Numbered from the stretch's first letter, positions 18,622-29,211 are shown. The stretch: DNA of 64,000 bases from Neomesorhizobium sp963726065 (GCA_963726065.1 CAVSAU010000010.1:203516-267515); one strand, 5' to 3'. Notes: generated from the sequence alone by a model not told the origin. Made by a program: numbers and translations.

Positions 18622-18698
18622 TGAAACTATTTTCAAGCCTGTTTCAAAAGGCTTGACATTCTCCTCTCTCCGAAATTTAGTTATGAAAATTGTTTTCA
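18622..18698 (+). promoter_or_regulatory. candidate promoter with two TGAAA...TTTCA operators upstream of the CUT1 operon
   Basis: TGAAA-CTAT-TTTCA lies at 18622-18635 and TGAAAA-TTG-TTTTCA, a perfect 6-3-6 palindrome, at 18684-18698. Between them is TTGACA (18653-18658) with a TTTAGT/TAGTTA hexamer about 17 bases later. The operators thus bracket a good sigma-70-type promoter. The RpiR regulator encoded further down (24138) is the obvious candidate ligand, but a LacI-type site at 35582 shares the same half-sites, so the assignment is open. Confidence 0.5.
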
Positions 18699-18726
18699 AA
18701 ATCTCCATGGAGAGGAGGGGCGCCGC

Positions 18727-19892
18727 ATGAAGGTCGGTATCGTCGGCTTGGGTTTCCGCCTTGGCTATATCGTGCCGCTTTTCGTGGCCGCGCACCCGGA
18801 TTTCGAAGTCGTGGGTTATGTCGATCCCGGCGCCCGCCGGCCTGCCGCGCCTGCAGAATGCCAAGGTGTCGCCGGGCAAGCAGTACGACACGCTCGAAGC
18901 GCTGCTCGACAACGAGGAGCTCGACCTGCTGATGGTCGGCTCGCCCAACACATGCATCTCGACCACATCCGCATCGGGCTCGATCGCGGCCTGAAGATCT
19001 TCACCGAAAAGCCGGTGGTCACCACCGAAGCCGAGACGATGGAACTGGCCGGCTGATCGGCGAATATGGCGCCGACAGTGTGATGGTCGGGCTCGTGCTG
19101 CGTTATGCGCCGCTCTATGTCGACCTGCGCAAGGCGCAGCAGGACGGCCTGCTCGGCGACGTCGCCTCGATCGAGGCTTCCGAGCACATTCCGCCCTATC
19201 ACGGCGCCTTCTTCATGCGCGACTGGCGCCGCTACGAGCAGCTATTCCGGCGGCTTCCTGCTGGAGAAATGCTGCCACGATCTCGATCTCTACAACGGCG
19301 TGATGGGCTGCCGTCCGTCGCGCGTGGCGAGCTTTGGCGGCCGCCGCGTCATTCACGCCCGAGCAACGCGCCGCAAGGCCATGGCGCCAACGACCTCGAG
19401 GTCTACCACCGCAAGCCGAGCGGCTGGCTGGGCTCCGACAAGGTGTTCGACAGCGATGGCGACATCATCGATTTCCAGACGGCGATCGTCGAATACGCCA
19501 ATGGCGCGTCGCTGACCTTCCACACCAATCTCAACGTTCCCGACGATTTCCGGCGCTTCGCGGTCATCGGCGCCAAGGGCATGGCGGAGGGCGATTTCGT
19601 CCGCAACTACTTCAGGTCACCGATGCCCGCACCTCGCGACAAGCTGATCGACAAGACCTACGTGCATTCCGAAGCTGTCCGACCATTACGGCGCCGACGA
19701 GCAGATGGCGGCCGATGTGCTGGCCCATCTGCTCGACGGTAGCGCCGCTGCCGGTTTCGGTGGTCGATGCGCTGGAGGCCGGGCTCTTGGCGATCAAGAT
19801 CGACGAGGCGCGCCGGACGCGATCGGTGATCGACATGTCGCCGAGATCTGGCAGCATTTCGATGCCGCCCTTGCCGGCAGAGCAGCGGCTGA
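18727..19892 (+). pseudogene. Gfo/Idh/MocA-family NAD(P)-dependent oxidoreductase, multiply frameshifted
   Basis: The N-terminus MKVGIVGLGFRLGYIVPLF is a Rossmann fold and AGGAGGGG precedes ATG 18727. The protein then has to be followed through several frames. LPRLQNAKVSPGKQYDTLEALL is shifted near 18835, GLKIFTEKPVVTTEAETMELAG leads to a missing base near 19050, and GFLLEKCCHDLDLYNG comes after an extra base near 19243. VYHRKPSGWLGSDKVFDSDGD and FRRFAVIGAKGMAEGDFVRNYF continue before the tail VVDALEAGLLAIKIDEARR. EKP and the GGxxxxxxxHDLD region are family signatures. It probably oxidises a sugar imported by the following transporter. At least five single-base indels are needed to restore it; no in-frame nonsense substitutions are evident. 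Confidence 0.8.
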
Positions 19893-19903
19893 GGGCCAGA
19901 GCG

Positions 19904-20794
19904 ATGTCGCGGTCGCAGAGCGCCATCGCTTTTCGCCTTTTGCCTGCTTGCTCCCGGCCCTGCTCTACATTACTGGCATCGTCGCCTATCCGCTGGTCGA
20001 GACAGTCAACCTGTCCTTCACCGACGCGGCGCTGAAGCCGACGACGAACTGGGTCGGCTGGGCCAATTACGAGAAGATCTTCAACGCCAATTTTTCGACG
20101 ATCATCGTGCGCACCTTCATCTGGACCGTTCTTCTCGGTCGCCATCAAGATGATCATCGGCATTTGCGGCGGCGGTGCTGCTCAATGCCGCGCTGCCCGG
20201 CCGCGCGCTGTTCCGCATCCTCCTGATGCCGCCATGGATCGTGCCGATGGCCATCGGCATCTTCATGTGGGGCTGGATGTATAACGGCCAGTTCGGCATG
20301 ATCTCCGGCCTGCTGCAGAATTTCGGCATCACCGACGGCCCGGTCGCCTTCCTCGCGCTACGGCCGACAGCGCCTTCTGGGCGACGATCGTCACCGACGT
20401 GTGGATCGGCGTGCCGCTGGTGACGATCTACATGCTGGCCGCCATGCAATCGATCCCGCGCGACCTCTACGAGGCCGCCTGGGTCGACGGCGCCGGGCGC
20501 TTCTACCGCTTCCGCCGCATCACCCTGCCGATGATCGTGCCGGCGCTGATCACCATGTCGATGCTGTCGCTGATCGCCACCTTCAACTCGTTCGACATCA
20601 TCTGGATCCTGACCCGCGGCGGGCCGAGCGGCGAGACGACGACGATGATCATCGACACCTACAAGACGGCGATCGGTTCCTACAAATATGGCGAAGGCGC
20701 CGCGCGCGCCGTGCTGATCTGCCTGTTCCTGTCGATCTTCTGCTTCTTCTATTTCCGGATCGTCAGCCGGATATCGACGGGAGAGAGCAGATGA
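19904..20794 (+). pseudogene. CUT1 sugar ABC transporter permease (MalF/UgpA type), frameshifted
   Basis: Restored sequence begins MSRSQSAIAF, then LLPALLYITGIVAYPLVETVNLSFTD. It carries the EAA loop RDLYEAAWVDGAGRFYRFRR with ITLPMIVPALITM. The end is FRIVSRISTGESR with a TGA overlapping the next ATG at 20791. Frame changes occur near 19930, 20135, 20170 and 20360. Six transmembrane helices are predicted. It is the first inner-membrane subunit of the importer; its partner is next. Confidence 0.82.
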
Positions 20795-21662
20795 AGATCG
20801 CGCCAAGCCGATGATCGACCGCTACACCTGGTACGAAACGGTCGGCCTCTATGCCGGCATCGCCGTGCTGCTGTTCTTCGTGCTGGCGCCCTTCATCGAA
20901 GGCTTCCTGGTCTCGCTGAAGCCGCTCTCGCTGCTGTTTTCCTCGCCCTACAGTTTCTGGCCGGAGAACGGCTCCTTCGACTGCCTACTTCACCATCTGG
21001 GAACGCGTGCCGCATGCTGGGCCGCTACATCTTCAACAGTCTCTGTTCATCGCCTGCCGTCATCACCGTCGTCGTCATGCTGCCTGGTGGTGCCGGCAGC
21101 CTATGCGTTCGCCCGCTTCGAGTTTCCCGGGCGCGGCGCCGCTGCTCGGCGCCTTCCTGGCGGTCAACATGTTCTCCGGCGCGGTGCTGCTCATCCCGCT
21201 GTTCCGCCTGATGCGCTCGATCGGCGTGCTCAACACCTATTTCGCCATGATCGTGCCCGGGCGTCGCGTTCCTGATCCCGACCGCGATCTGGCTGCTCCG
21301 GGCCTACCTCATGCGCATTCCGCGCGAGCTGGACGAGGCGGCCTGGGTCGACGGCGCCAGCCGGCTCTACACGCTGCGCCGCGTCATCCTGCCGCTCGCC
21401 ATGCCCGGCATCATGGTGGCCGCGATCGCCACCTTCATCGGCGCCTATGCCCAGCAGTTCATCTTTGCGCTGACCTTCAATTCGAAGACCGAATACATGC
21501 CGCTGACGACCGGGCCTGTTCGCCTTCTTCGGCCGCCAGGAAGTGATCTGGAACGAACTGATGGCGGCGAGCTTCGTCGGCATCACGCCGGCGCTGATCG
21601 TCATCGTGTTCCTGCAGCGCTATCTCGTCGCCGGCCTCACCGCCGGCGCCGTCAAACAATAG
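20791..21662 (+). pseudogene. CUT1 sugar ABC transporter permease (MalG/UgpE type), frameshifted
   Basis: Start is ATG 20791 (overlapping the previous stop, then one indel) or ATG 20811. Restored sequence: IDRYTWYETVGLYAGIAVLLFFV, VVPAAYAFARFEFPG and NMFSGAVLLIPLFRLMRSIG. The EAA motif is RELDEAAWVDGASRLYTLRR, and the end is FLQRYLVAGLTAGAVKQ. Frame breaks are seen near 20985, 21030, 21125, 21260 and 21515. It pairs with the preceding permease. Confidence 0.82.
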
Positions 21663-21706
21663 CAACCGGCCCGATCAAAACGGGCACTAAAATGGGAGTA
21701 AGTGCA

Positions 21707-22933
21707 GTGAGACTATGACGACCGAGACTTCTGGCGGGCGTGGCCTTTGCGCTCGCGGCGCTGCCCAGCATGGCGTCGGCCGAGGACAAGACGATCACCT
21801 TCATGTCGTGCGGCGACAAGATGCAGCCGGCCCATGCGCGATTTCATCAAGCAGTGGGAAGCCGCCAATCCCGGCTTCAAGATCGCGCCCGAAGTCGTCG
21901 GCTGGGACCAGTGCCAGGACAAGGTGACGACGCTCGCCGCCGCCGGCACTCCGGTCGGCATCGCCTATGTCGGCTCGCGCACGCTGAAGCAGTTCGCCCA
22001 GAACGACCTGATCGTGCCGATCCCGTTCACCGAGGAGGAGAAGAAATCCTACTTCCCCTTCGTCGTCGACACGGTGACCATCGGACGGCACAGCAGTGGG
22101 GCGTCCCGGTCGCCTTCTCGACCAAGTCGCTCTACTGGAACAAGGACCTGTTCGCCGCCGCCGGCCTCGATCCCGGAAAAGGCCGCCGACGACCTGGGCC
22201 GAAGAAATCGCCGCCGCCAAGGCGATCAAGGAAAAGACCGGCACCGCCGGCTTCGGCGTCGTCGCCAAGACCTTCGACAACACCATGCACCAGTTCCTGC
22301 ACTGGGTTTACACCAATGACGGCACGGTGATCGACGCTGCCGGCAACATCACGCTGGACAGCCCGCAGAACCTCGAGGCGCTCACGGCGCTGAAGGACAT
22401 CACCGCCGTATGCCGAGGAAGGCCCGACCTCCTACGAGCAGAACGAAGTGCGCGCCATCTTCCTCGACGGCAAGCTCGGCATGATCCAGGCCTCGGTCGG
22501 CGCCAAGAACCTGCTGAAGGACGCCAAGTTCAAATGGGGCGTCGCGCCGCTGCCGCTCGGCCCGCACGCCAAGGGTCCGGGCACGCTGCTGATCACCGAC
22601 TCGCTCGCGGTGTTCAAGGGCACCGGCGTCGAGGACAAGGCGATCGACTTCGCCAAGTTCCTGACCTCGCCGGAGAACCAGCCGGTCTATGAAGCGCAGG
22701 AAGGCCTGACCCCGCTGCGTCCCGGCCCGGCCGTCGACAAGCTGGTCGCCGACGATCCGAACTGGAAGCCGTTCATCGACGGCATCTCCTTCGGTGGTCC
22801 CGAGCCGCTGTTCACCGACTACAAGGGCCTGCAGAACACCATGATCGAAATGGTCCAGTCGGTCGTGACCGGCCAGGCCGAACCGGCCGATGCGCTGAAG
22901 AAGGCGGCTGCCGACCTCGAGCAGTACAAGTAG
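21707..22933 (+). pseudogene. extracellular sugar-binding protein of a CUT1 transporter, frameshifted
   Basis: The restored N-terminus is a signal peptide (LLAGVAFALAALPSMASAED) followed by KTITFMSCGDKMQP. Frame changes are needed near 21715, 21830, 22085, 22180 and 22405. The C-terminal third (KLGMIQASVGAKNLL to AAADLEQYK) is intact. The family-1 solute-binding fold is recognised from IAYVGSRTLKQFAQNDLIVPI, VPVAFSTKSLYWNKDLFAAAGLDP and ITDSLAVFKGTGVEDKAIDFAKFL. It captures a sugar in the periplasm. Given the GH20 and glycosylasparaginase genes downstream, a GlcNAc-containing ligand is a reasonable inference. Confidence 0.82.
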
Positions 22934-22947
22934 ATCCTCGGACCATG

Positions 22948-22974
22948 CCGCCGCCGCGCATCGCGCGGCGGCGG
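22948..22974 (+). promoter_or_regulatory. 12-bp GC hairpin between binding-protein and ATPase genes
   Basis: Perfect stem CCGCCGCCGCGC / GCGCGGCGGCGG with a three-base loop, fifteen bases after the binding-protein stop. Such hairpins stabilise the upstream message or attenuate the downstream one, giving more binding protein than ATPase. Confidence 0.6.
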
Positions 22975-23040
22975 AGTGTCCCTCATCAGCCTTCAGCCTG
23001 TCCGCACCGTTCGGCAAGCCGACAGAGGAAACGACAATTC

Positions 23041-24144
23041 ATGAGTCAGCTTGTTCTTTCAGACCTGCGCAAGTCGTTCGGCGACCTCGAGATCATCAAG
23101 GGCGTCAACCTCGAGGTGTCGGAAGGCGAGTTCGTGGTGTTTGTCGGCCCGTCGGGCTGCGGAAAGTCGACCCTGCTGCGCATGATCGCCGGGCTGGAGG
23201 ATGTCACCGCAGGCGAGATCGTCATCGGCGGCAAGCAGGTCAAGGACCTGCCGCCGGTGAAGCGCGGCATCGCCATGGTCTTCCAGTCCTACGCGCTCTA
23301 TCCGCATATGTCGGTGTTCGAGAACATCGCCTTTCCGCTGCGCGTCGAAGGCCTGCCCGAAGACAAGGTCAAGGAGCGCGTCGGCACGGCCGCGCAAGGT
23401 GCTGCAGCTCGAACAGCCGCCTGCAACAGCGGCCCGGCACGCTGTCCGGCGGCCAGCGCCAGCGCGTCGCCATCGGCCGCGCCATCGTGCGCCAGCCGAA
23501 GATTTTCCTGTTCGACGAGCCGCTCTCCAATCTCGACGCGGCGCTGCGCTCCGAGATGCGCGTCGAACTGATGGGCCTGCACAAGAAGCTCGGCTCGACC
23601 ATGGTCTACGTCACCCACGACCAGGTCGAGGCGATGACCATGGCCGACAAGATCGTCGTGCTCAACGCCGGCACGCATCGAGCAGATCGGCAGCCCGCTC
23701 GAGCTCTATCATCAGCCCGACAACATTTTCGTCGCCGGCTTCATCGGCAGCCCGAAGATGAATTTCCTGTCGGGAACGGTGACGGCGTCGCGACCGACGG
23801 CAACGTCGCCGTCGATCTCGGCAAGGCTCGGCACCATCAAGACTGCCGCGCGGCGGCCATCGCCGACCTGGTCGGCAAGACGGTGACGGTGGGCATTCGC
23901 CCCGAGCATCTGGCTCTGGGCGAGGGCAAGTTCAGCTTCGACGGTCACGCCCGGGCATCGTCGAGCGGCTCGGCATCCATACGCTCGCCTATTGCACGCT
24001 GGCAGCCGGCGAGAACTTCGTCGGCGCTGTTCGAGGGCGATCCTGAAATCGATCGAGGGCAGTCAGCTTCACGGTCGGGTATCGACCCGGCGAAATGCCA
24101 GCTCTTCGACAGCGACGGCTCGCCGTGTCGCAAGCGAATGCTAG
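23041..24144 (+). pseudogene. CUT1 ABC transporter ATP-binding subunit (UgpC/MsmX type), frameshifted
   Basis: The first ~115 codons are intact: MSQLVLSDLRKSFGDLEIIKG, Walker A FVGPSGCGKSTLLRMIAGLE, Q-loop AMVFQSYALYPHMSV. Two extra C bases near 23390 and 23425 break the part leading to the signature LSGGQRQRVAIGRAI. Walker B FLFDEPLSNLD and the switch VTHDQVEAM follow in a second frame. Another inserted base near 23677 disrupts the LNAG-RIEQIGSPLELY segment. The C-terminal regulatory domain (TVTVGIRPEHLALGEG) ends around 24144, overlapping the RpiR start. It energises the two permeases above. Confidence 0.83.
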
Positions 24145-25046
24145 AGCGGCGGTCGCATGCTGCAGAGACGTTCATGCTTGACCTCGTTGGCCTGCTGCGG
24201 CTGGAGAAAGAGACGTTCAGCCGTTCCGAACGGCGGCTGATCGACGTCGTGCTTGCCGATGTCGATGTGGCGCTGAATTCGTCCATCGTCGAGCTTGCCG
24301 CGCTGGCCGATGTGTCGCCGCCCACCGTCACACGGTTCTGCCGCCGCCTCGGCTGCGAGAGCTTCGCCGCTTTCAAGGTGCGGCTGGCGCAGAGCCGCTT
24401 TCTCGGCCAGCGCTACTTCGCAGCCGCCGGGTCGGACCGGAAACGGTGCCCGACATCGCCCGCAGCATCGTCAACGGCGTGCAGTCGACGCTCTACAAAT
24501 TCTTCGAGCAGCATCGATGTCGACGCCGTCGAGCGTGCTGCGGCCAGGATCGTCAAGGCGAGCTACGTGCTGACCTTCGGCTCCGGCGGCGCCTCCTCGA
24601 TGATCGCGCTCGAGCTCGAGAACCGGCTGTTCCGGCTCGGCCTCAAGGTCGCCGCGTCGGTCGATCACCAGGGCGCAGTTGATGCGCGCGGCGGGTGCGC
24701 CGAAGGGCACGGTGATCGTCGCCTCGTCGATGAGCGGCAACAATGCGCCGCTTGCCAAGGCGCTGGCGATTGCCGGCTGCTACGGCATCACCCGCATCGT
24801 CATGACGCGGCCGGAGACGCTGGTGGCCGCCGAGGCCGATATCCTGCTGGCGATCGACTTTCCGGAAGCCCGGACATTCTGCAGGCCCACCGCCGTCGCG
24901 TTACGCCTTCCTGGCGATGACCGATGTGCTCGCCCAGACCGTCGCGACGCGCATGCAGGCGCCGGCGATCGCCAGCCATGCGCCGCATCAAGCACCAGCT
25001 CGTCATCAACCGCGATGGCGACGACACCCAGGCCCTTGGAGACTGA
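24138..25046 (+). pseudogene. RpiR-family transcriptional regulator with SIS domain, frameshifted
   Basis: Starts at ATG 24138. The HTH region has FSRSERRLIDVVLADVDVALNSSIVELA, then ALADVSPPTVTRFCRRLGCESFAAFKVRLAQS, typical of RpiR. The SIS sugar-phosphate-binding domain has YVLTFGSGGASSMIALELENRLFRLG and GTVIVASSMSGNNAPLAKALAIAG. The frame changes near 24430, 24515, 24675, 24870 and 24985, and the restored C-terminus is HQLVINRDGDDTQALGD. RpiR proteins sense sugar phosphates such as GlcNAc-6-P. It most likely controls this operon through the TGAAA...TTTCA sites near 18650. Confidence 0.82.
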
Positions 25047-25088
25047 CCCGTCTCAAATCACAAGCAGCCCGACAAGAGGAGGCCCATT

Positions 25089-27122
25089 TTGACCCAATCC
25101 ACCCGCGTGCCGTTCACCCTGCAGACCAATTGGATTCCTGCATCGGATGGCCAGGCGCTTGCCTACACGCTGACGCTGACCAACCATTCCGGCAAGCCGA
25201 TTGAGAATTTTCGGCTGTTCGTCTCGGGTCCGGCCCGTATCGACCCCGCCGCAACCATCGAGGGCGGCAAGCTGGTGATGCGGCTCTCCAATCATTCCGG
25301 TTTCGCGCCTGACGCCGGCTTCGTCCTGGCGCCCGGCGCGTCGTGGACGCTCACGGCGCGCGGCCTCTCCTATCCGCTGCGCCACTGGAGCGACGGCGCC
25401 AACACCGCCTATGTCGAGTTGGCCGACGGCTCCGTTGCGCCAGTCTCCATCTCGCCGACACAAGCCAAGGGCGACAACGCCCCGTTGAAGAAGGGCGCCG
25501 CAGTCTTTCCGGTGCCGGCCAACGCGCCGGTGCCGGTTTCCATCGTGCCCTGGCCGAAGAAGGTGGCGGTTGGTGCGGGCAGCCGGTGCCGGCGGGGCTG
25601 GACCTTCGACCCGAAGGCGGCCCGGCCGAAAAGGCGGCGGCGGCATTCGCCGATCTGGTTGGGCATCTGTTTCCGGCCGAGGGCATCGTGCGCCCGTCGG
25701 CCGAGGATGGCTTTCCTGTTGCCTTCGAAGTGTCCCCCATGCTTGCCCATGAGGGCTATGCTCTCGCCTTCGCGCGTGACAGCGTCACGGTTCGGGCGGC
25801 GCGCGACACCGGTTTCCTCTACGGCCTGATCACGCTCGGCCAGATCCTGCGCGGCGCCAAGACAACACAAGGGCACTTTGTCTTCCCGGCTTCCGGCACG
25901 ATCAGGACGAGCCGAGCTCAGGCTGGCGCGGCACCCATCTCGACGTCGCCCGTCAGTTCTACTCGAGCGCCGAGGTCAGCCAGCTTCTGCGCATCCTCGC
26001 CTGGAACAAGCTCAACCGCTTCCACTGGCATCTGTCCGACGACGAGGCCTGGCGCGTCGAGATCGACGCCTATCCCGGAACTGACGCGAATCGGCGCCTG
26101 GCGCGGCCACGGCCTGCCGCTGCCGCCGCTGCTCGGCTCCGGTCCGCAACAGTCGGGCGGCTATTACACGCAAGGCGGCGATCCGCGAGATCGTCGCGCT
26201 TGGCCGAAAGCCTCGGCATCGAGACTCGTTCCGGAGATCGACATCCCCGGCCATTGCTACGCGGTGCTGCAGGCGCTGCCGCGAACTGCGCGACCCGGGC
26301 GAGACCGGCGAGTATTCCTCGGTCCAGGGCTTTCCCAACAACTGCCTCAACCCGGCCCATGAGACGATCTACACGTTTCTCGAGACGGTCTTCGACGAGC
26401 TTGTCGAGCTGTTCCCGTTCAAGATCATCCATGTCGGCGCCGACGAGGTGCCGCTCGGCGCGTGGTCGGGCTCGCCGCTGGCGCTCGCCATGCTGGAAAA
26501 GCTTGCGGACAAGACGACTGCCGATGCGCACGCCAAGCGCAACAACAGGTCACCAACCTGCATGGCGCCGACGAGATCGAAGGCTCCGGCACGGCGATGC
26601 TGCAGGCCGAGTTCCTGCGGCGCGTCCAGGCCTTCCTTGCGTCCAAGGGCTGCATCACCGGCGGCTGGGAGGAGGCGGCGCATGGCAACGTCATCGACAA
26701 GTCGAAGATCCTATCTGGTCGGCTGGCGCAACGTCGAGGTCAGCGCGGCGCTGGCGGGCGACGGCTACGACATCGTCGTCTCGCCCGGCCAGCGCTACTA
26801 TCTCGACATGGCCAACGGCGTGGCCTGGTCCGAGCCCGGCGCCGGCTGGGCCGGCTGGTCGCGGCCCGCGAAGAGACCTACGATTTCGATCCGGTCGAAG
26901 GCTGGACCGACGAGCAGAAAAAACACTTCATCGGCGTGCAGGCCTGCATCTGGTCCGAGCCGATGACCGACCGCGCCGTCTTCGACCGGCTGGTCTTTCC
27001 GCGCCTGTCGGCCATCGCCGAGACCGGCTGGACAAAGCCGGACGCGCAAGTCCTGGGAGCGGTTCAGGGCGCTCGTCGGGCTGATGCCGATCCTCTACGG
27101 CAACTGGGCGACCGAGGGATGA
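25089..27122 (+). pseudogene. GH20 beta-N-acetylhexosaminidase, frameshifted
   Basis: Starts at TTG 25089 after AGAGGAGG. An N-terminal beta-rich region (LAYTLTLTNHSGKPIENFRLFVSG) precedes the catalytic barrel. Barrel motifs: GWRGTHLDVARQFYSS, NKLNRFHWHLSDDEAWRVEI, IVPEIDIPGHCYA. The catalytic Asp-Glu pair is in IIHVGADEVPLGAW. ACIWSEPMTDRAVFDRLVFPR and AETGWTKPDA come near the end. Frame breaks lie near 25575, 25905, 26070, 26180, 26230, 26550, 26715, 26870 and 27050. The enzyme removes terminal GlcNAc or GalNAc from glycans. No signal peptide is seen, so it would act in the cytoplasm on imported oligosaccharides. Its TGA overlaps the start of the glycosylasparaginase gene (ATGA at 27119-27122). 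Confidence 0.85.
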
Positions 27123-28036
27123 TCCTGCTGGCGAATTCCGAGGCGTGGCCGGGCTTTGCGGCCACGGTTTCGATGCTGGAGGAGGGCGCAGGCGGTCTTG
27201 ACGCGATGGTCGCCGGCATTTCCAAGGTCGAGCGCGAGGTGGGCGTGCGCAGCGTCGGCCTTGGCGGCTGGCCGAACATGCTGGGCGAAATGGAATTCGA
27301 TGCCGGCGTCATGGATGGCACCACGCGCGACGTCGGCTCCGTCGGTGCGCTGCGCGACATCCTGCCGGCCGCCGCATTGGCGCAGGCGGTGATGCAGCGG
27401 CTGCCGCATGTGATGCTGACAGGCGACGGCGCCCGGCGTTTCGCGCAGGAGATCGGTTTTCCGCTAGAAAACACCCTGTTCGACGATTCCAAGCGCGCCT
27501 GGTGGGCGCGCCTGGAAAAAGAGCTGACACAAGAGCAGCTTGCCGCCTTTCCCTATATTCCGCTGGCGCCGCTCAGCCGCACCATCACCGACCCGGAGCG
27601 TGTGCGCGACACCACCGTCTTTTTGTGTCGCGATGGTTGCGCCGGCATCCACGCCGCCACCTCGACCTCCGGCTGGGCGTGGAAGTATCCGGGCCGGCTG
27701 GGCGACAGCCCCATACCCGGCGCGGGTTTCTACGCCGACAGCCGCTACGGCGCGGCGGCCTGCACCCACACCGGCGAGATGACGATGCGCTGCGGAACTG
27801 CGCGCACCATCGTGCTTGCCATGCGGCTCGGCCACTCGCTTTCCGACGCGGTGAAGCTCGCCGTCGAAGAGCTCTCCGAACTGTCGACCGGTTTCCTCGG
27901 CGGCGTGGTCATTCACGCCATCGACGCACAGGAAAACCACAAGGTCGTCAGTTTTCGATGCGGCGAGGGGATCGAATACTGGCTGTGGCAAACGGGCATG
28001 CCGGGACCGGAGAGACGCCTGGCCGAGACTTTTTAA
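27119..28036 (+). CDS. N4-(beta-N-acetylglucosaminyl)-L-asparaginase (glycosylasparaginase, Ntn hydrolase)
   Basis: 305 aa, intact, translationally coupled to the GH20 gene. The alpha half has ANSEAWPGFAATVSMLEEGAGGLDA and GLGGWPNMLGEMEFDAGVMDGTTRDVGSVGALR, close in pattern to human aspartylglucosaminidase. Self-cleavage is expected before the nucleophile Thr165 (RVRDT-TVFLC). The beta half has GRLGDSPIPGAGFYAD (193-207) and THTGEMTMR, the substrate-binding signature. The enzyme cleaves the GlcNAc-Asn bond of glycoasparagines. No signal peptide is present, so it works in the cytoplasm. Being beside a GH20 enzyme and a sugar transporter, it points to use of N-glycan remnants. An isoaspartyl-peptidase role is less likely but possible. 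Confidence 0.85.
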   Translation: MILLANSEAWPGFAATVSMLEEGAGGLDAMVAGISKVEREVGVRSVGLGGWPNMLGEMEFDAGVMDGTTRDVGSVGALRDILPAAALAQAVMQRLPHVMLTGDGARRFAQEIGFPLENTLFDDSKRAWWARLEKELTQEQLAAFPYIPLAPLSRTITDPERVRDTTVFLCRDGCAGIHAATSTSGWAWKYPGRLGDSPIPGAGFYADSRYGAAACTHTGEMTMRCGTARTIVLAMRLGHSLSDAVKLAVEELSELSTGFLGGVVIHAIDAQENHKVVSFRCGEGIEYWLWQTGMPGPERRLAETF

Positions 28037-28202
28037 GAGCTGCGGGAAGGCTGCATTGGAGCCGCCGTCTCTGGAGCGGTCGCCAAGCATAATTCCGGTG
28101 TCGGAAAAGCCCATTGGAAGCGAAATTGGTAGATACCTCTTTGCCAACTAAAACCTTCGAAACAAAGCGTTTCGCCGGTTGACGGCGTTTCAATTCTCAT
28201 CT

Positions 28203-28219
28203 TAAATCAATTTGATTTA
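28203..28219. promoter_or_regulatory. perfect 8-1-8 palindrome TAAATCAA-T-TTGATTTA, candidate ROK operator
   Basis: This lies in the 5' region of the Dpp-type ABC operon. A near-identical site (AATCAA-C-TTGATT) sits in front of the ROK repressor gene at about 34620. The shared half-site TTGATT suggests one repressor binds both, giving autoregulation and control of the transporter. Confidence 0.65.
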
Positions 28220-28270
28220 CTCTTCTGGCCAGAGGCTCGCCGTCTTAAAGGGAGTGAGATCGTTCCTGCC

Positions 28271-29186
28271 CGGAGATCGACAAGACCTATGTGGCGCTCG
28301 ACGCCGAGCACAACGGCTACTGGCAGCCGCCGGCCGAGACGGTCGCGTTCCAGATGAACCTCAAGACCGACAAGCCGGGCAACAGCCGAGGCCTTCAACG
28401 ACATCAACTTCCGCCGTGCCTTCAGCCTGGCCATGGATCGCACCTCGATGGTCGACATCGCCGGCTTCGGCTATCCGGTGGTCAACCTGCATGCCAGCGG
28501 CCTGCCGCCGCGCTTCGACGCCTGGCGCAACAAGGAGGCCGAGAAGACGCAGGACGAATGGATGACCTACGACATCGACAAGGCCAACAAGGTGCTTGAC
28601 GATGCCGGCTACAAGAAGGATGCCGACGGTTTCCGCACGACGCCCAACGGGCGAGCCGATCGCCTTCTCGATCATCGTGCCGAATGGCTGGACGGACTGG
28701 ATCGACGCCGTGCAGATCGCGACCGAAGGCCTGCGCAAGATCGGCATCAACGCTTCGGTCGCAACGCCGGAATACGAGCAGTGGCAGAAGCAGATCCTCG
28801 ACGGCTCCTTCGACGCGGTGATGAACTCCCGTGCGGACGGCCCGACGCCGTTCCGTGGCTACTACCAGTCGCTGTCGACGGCGTTTGCCGGTCGCATCAC
28901 CAGCGCGCCGTCGCGCTATTCCAATCCGCAACTCGACACGGTTTTCGACGGCTATCGCAGGGCAACGACCGACGAGGAGCGCAAGGAGCTGTTCGACAAG
29001 GTCCAGTTGATCGTCGCCGACGATTTCCCGGTCGTGCCGGTGTTCAACGGCCCGACCTGGTACCAGTATTCGACCAAGCGCTTCACCGGCTGGGTGACGA
29101 AGGACGAGCCGGTGATGAACCCGGAGGACCATGACAACAACCGGATGCGGTTGATGCATTTGCTGCGTCTGGTGCCCGTGCAATAA
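28271..29186 (+). pseudogene. family-5 (Dpp/Opp-type) solute-binding protein, N-terminal half missing
   Basis: Homology begins abruptly at EIDKTYVALDAEHNGYW near 28275, only ~50 bases after the operator, with no signal peptide or start codon that makes sense. The rest follows the family: FRRAFSLAMDRTSMVDIAGFG, DIDKANKVLDDAGYKKDADGF, QIATEGLRKIGINASV and WYQYSTKRFTGWV, ending at 29186. Frameshifts are also present near 28390 and 28650. About 230-270 residues of the usual ~550 are absent, consistent with an internal deletion that fused promoter to mid-gene, or with a misassembly. Ligand: peptide or oligosaccharide; many chito-oligosaccharide importers are of this type. Confidence 0.75.
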
Positions 29187-29211
29187 TCGGGGATCGAGCA
29201 GGGATCGGTTG

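Noticed and set aside
26462..28036. Single 524-residue protein
   Set aside because: Its first ~220 residues are out-of-frame GH20 sequence; the real gene starts at ATG 27119.
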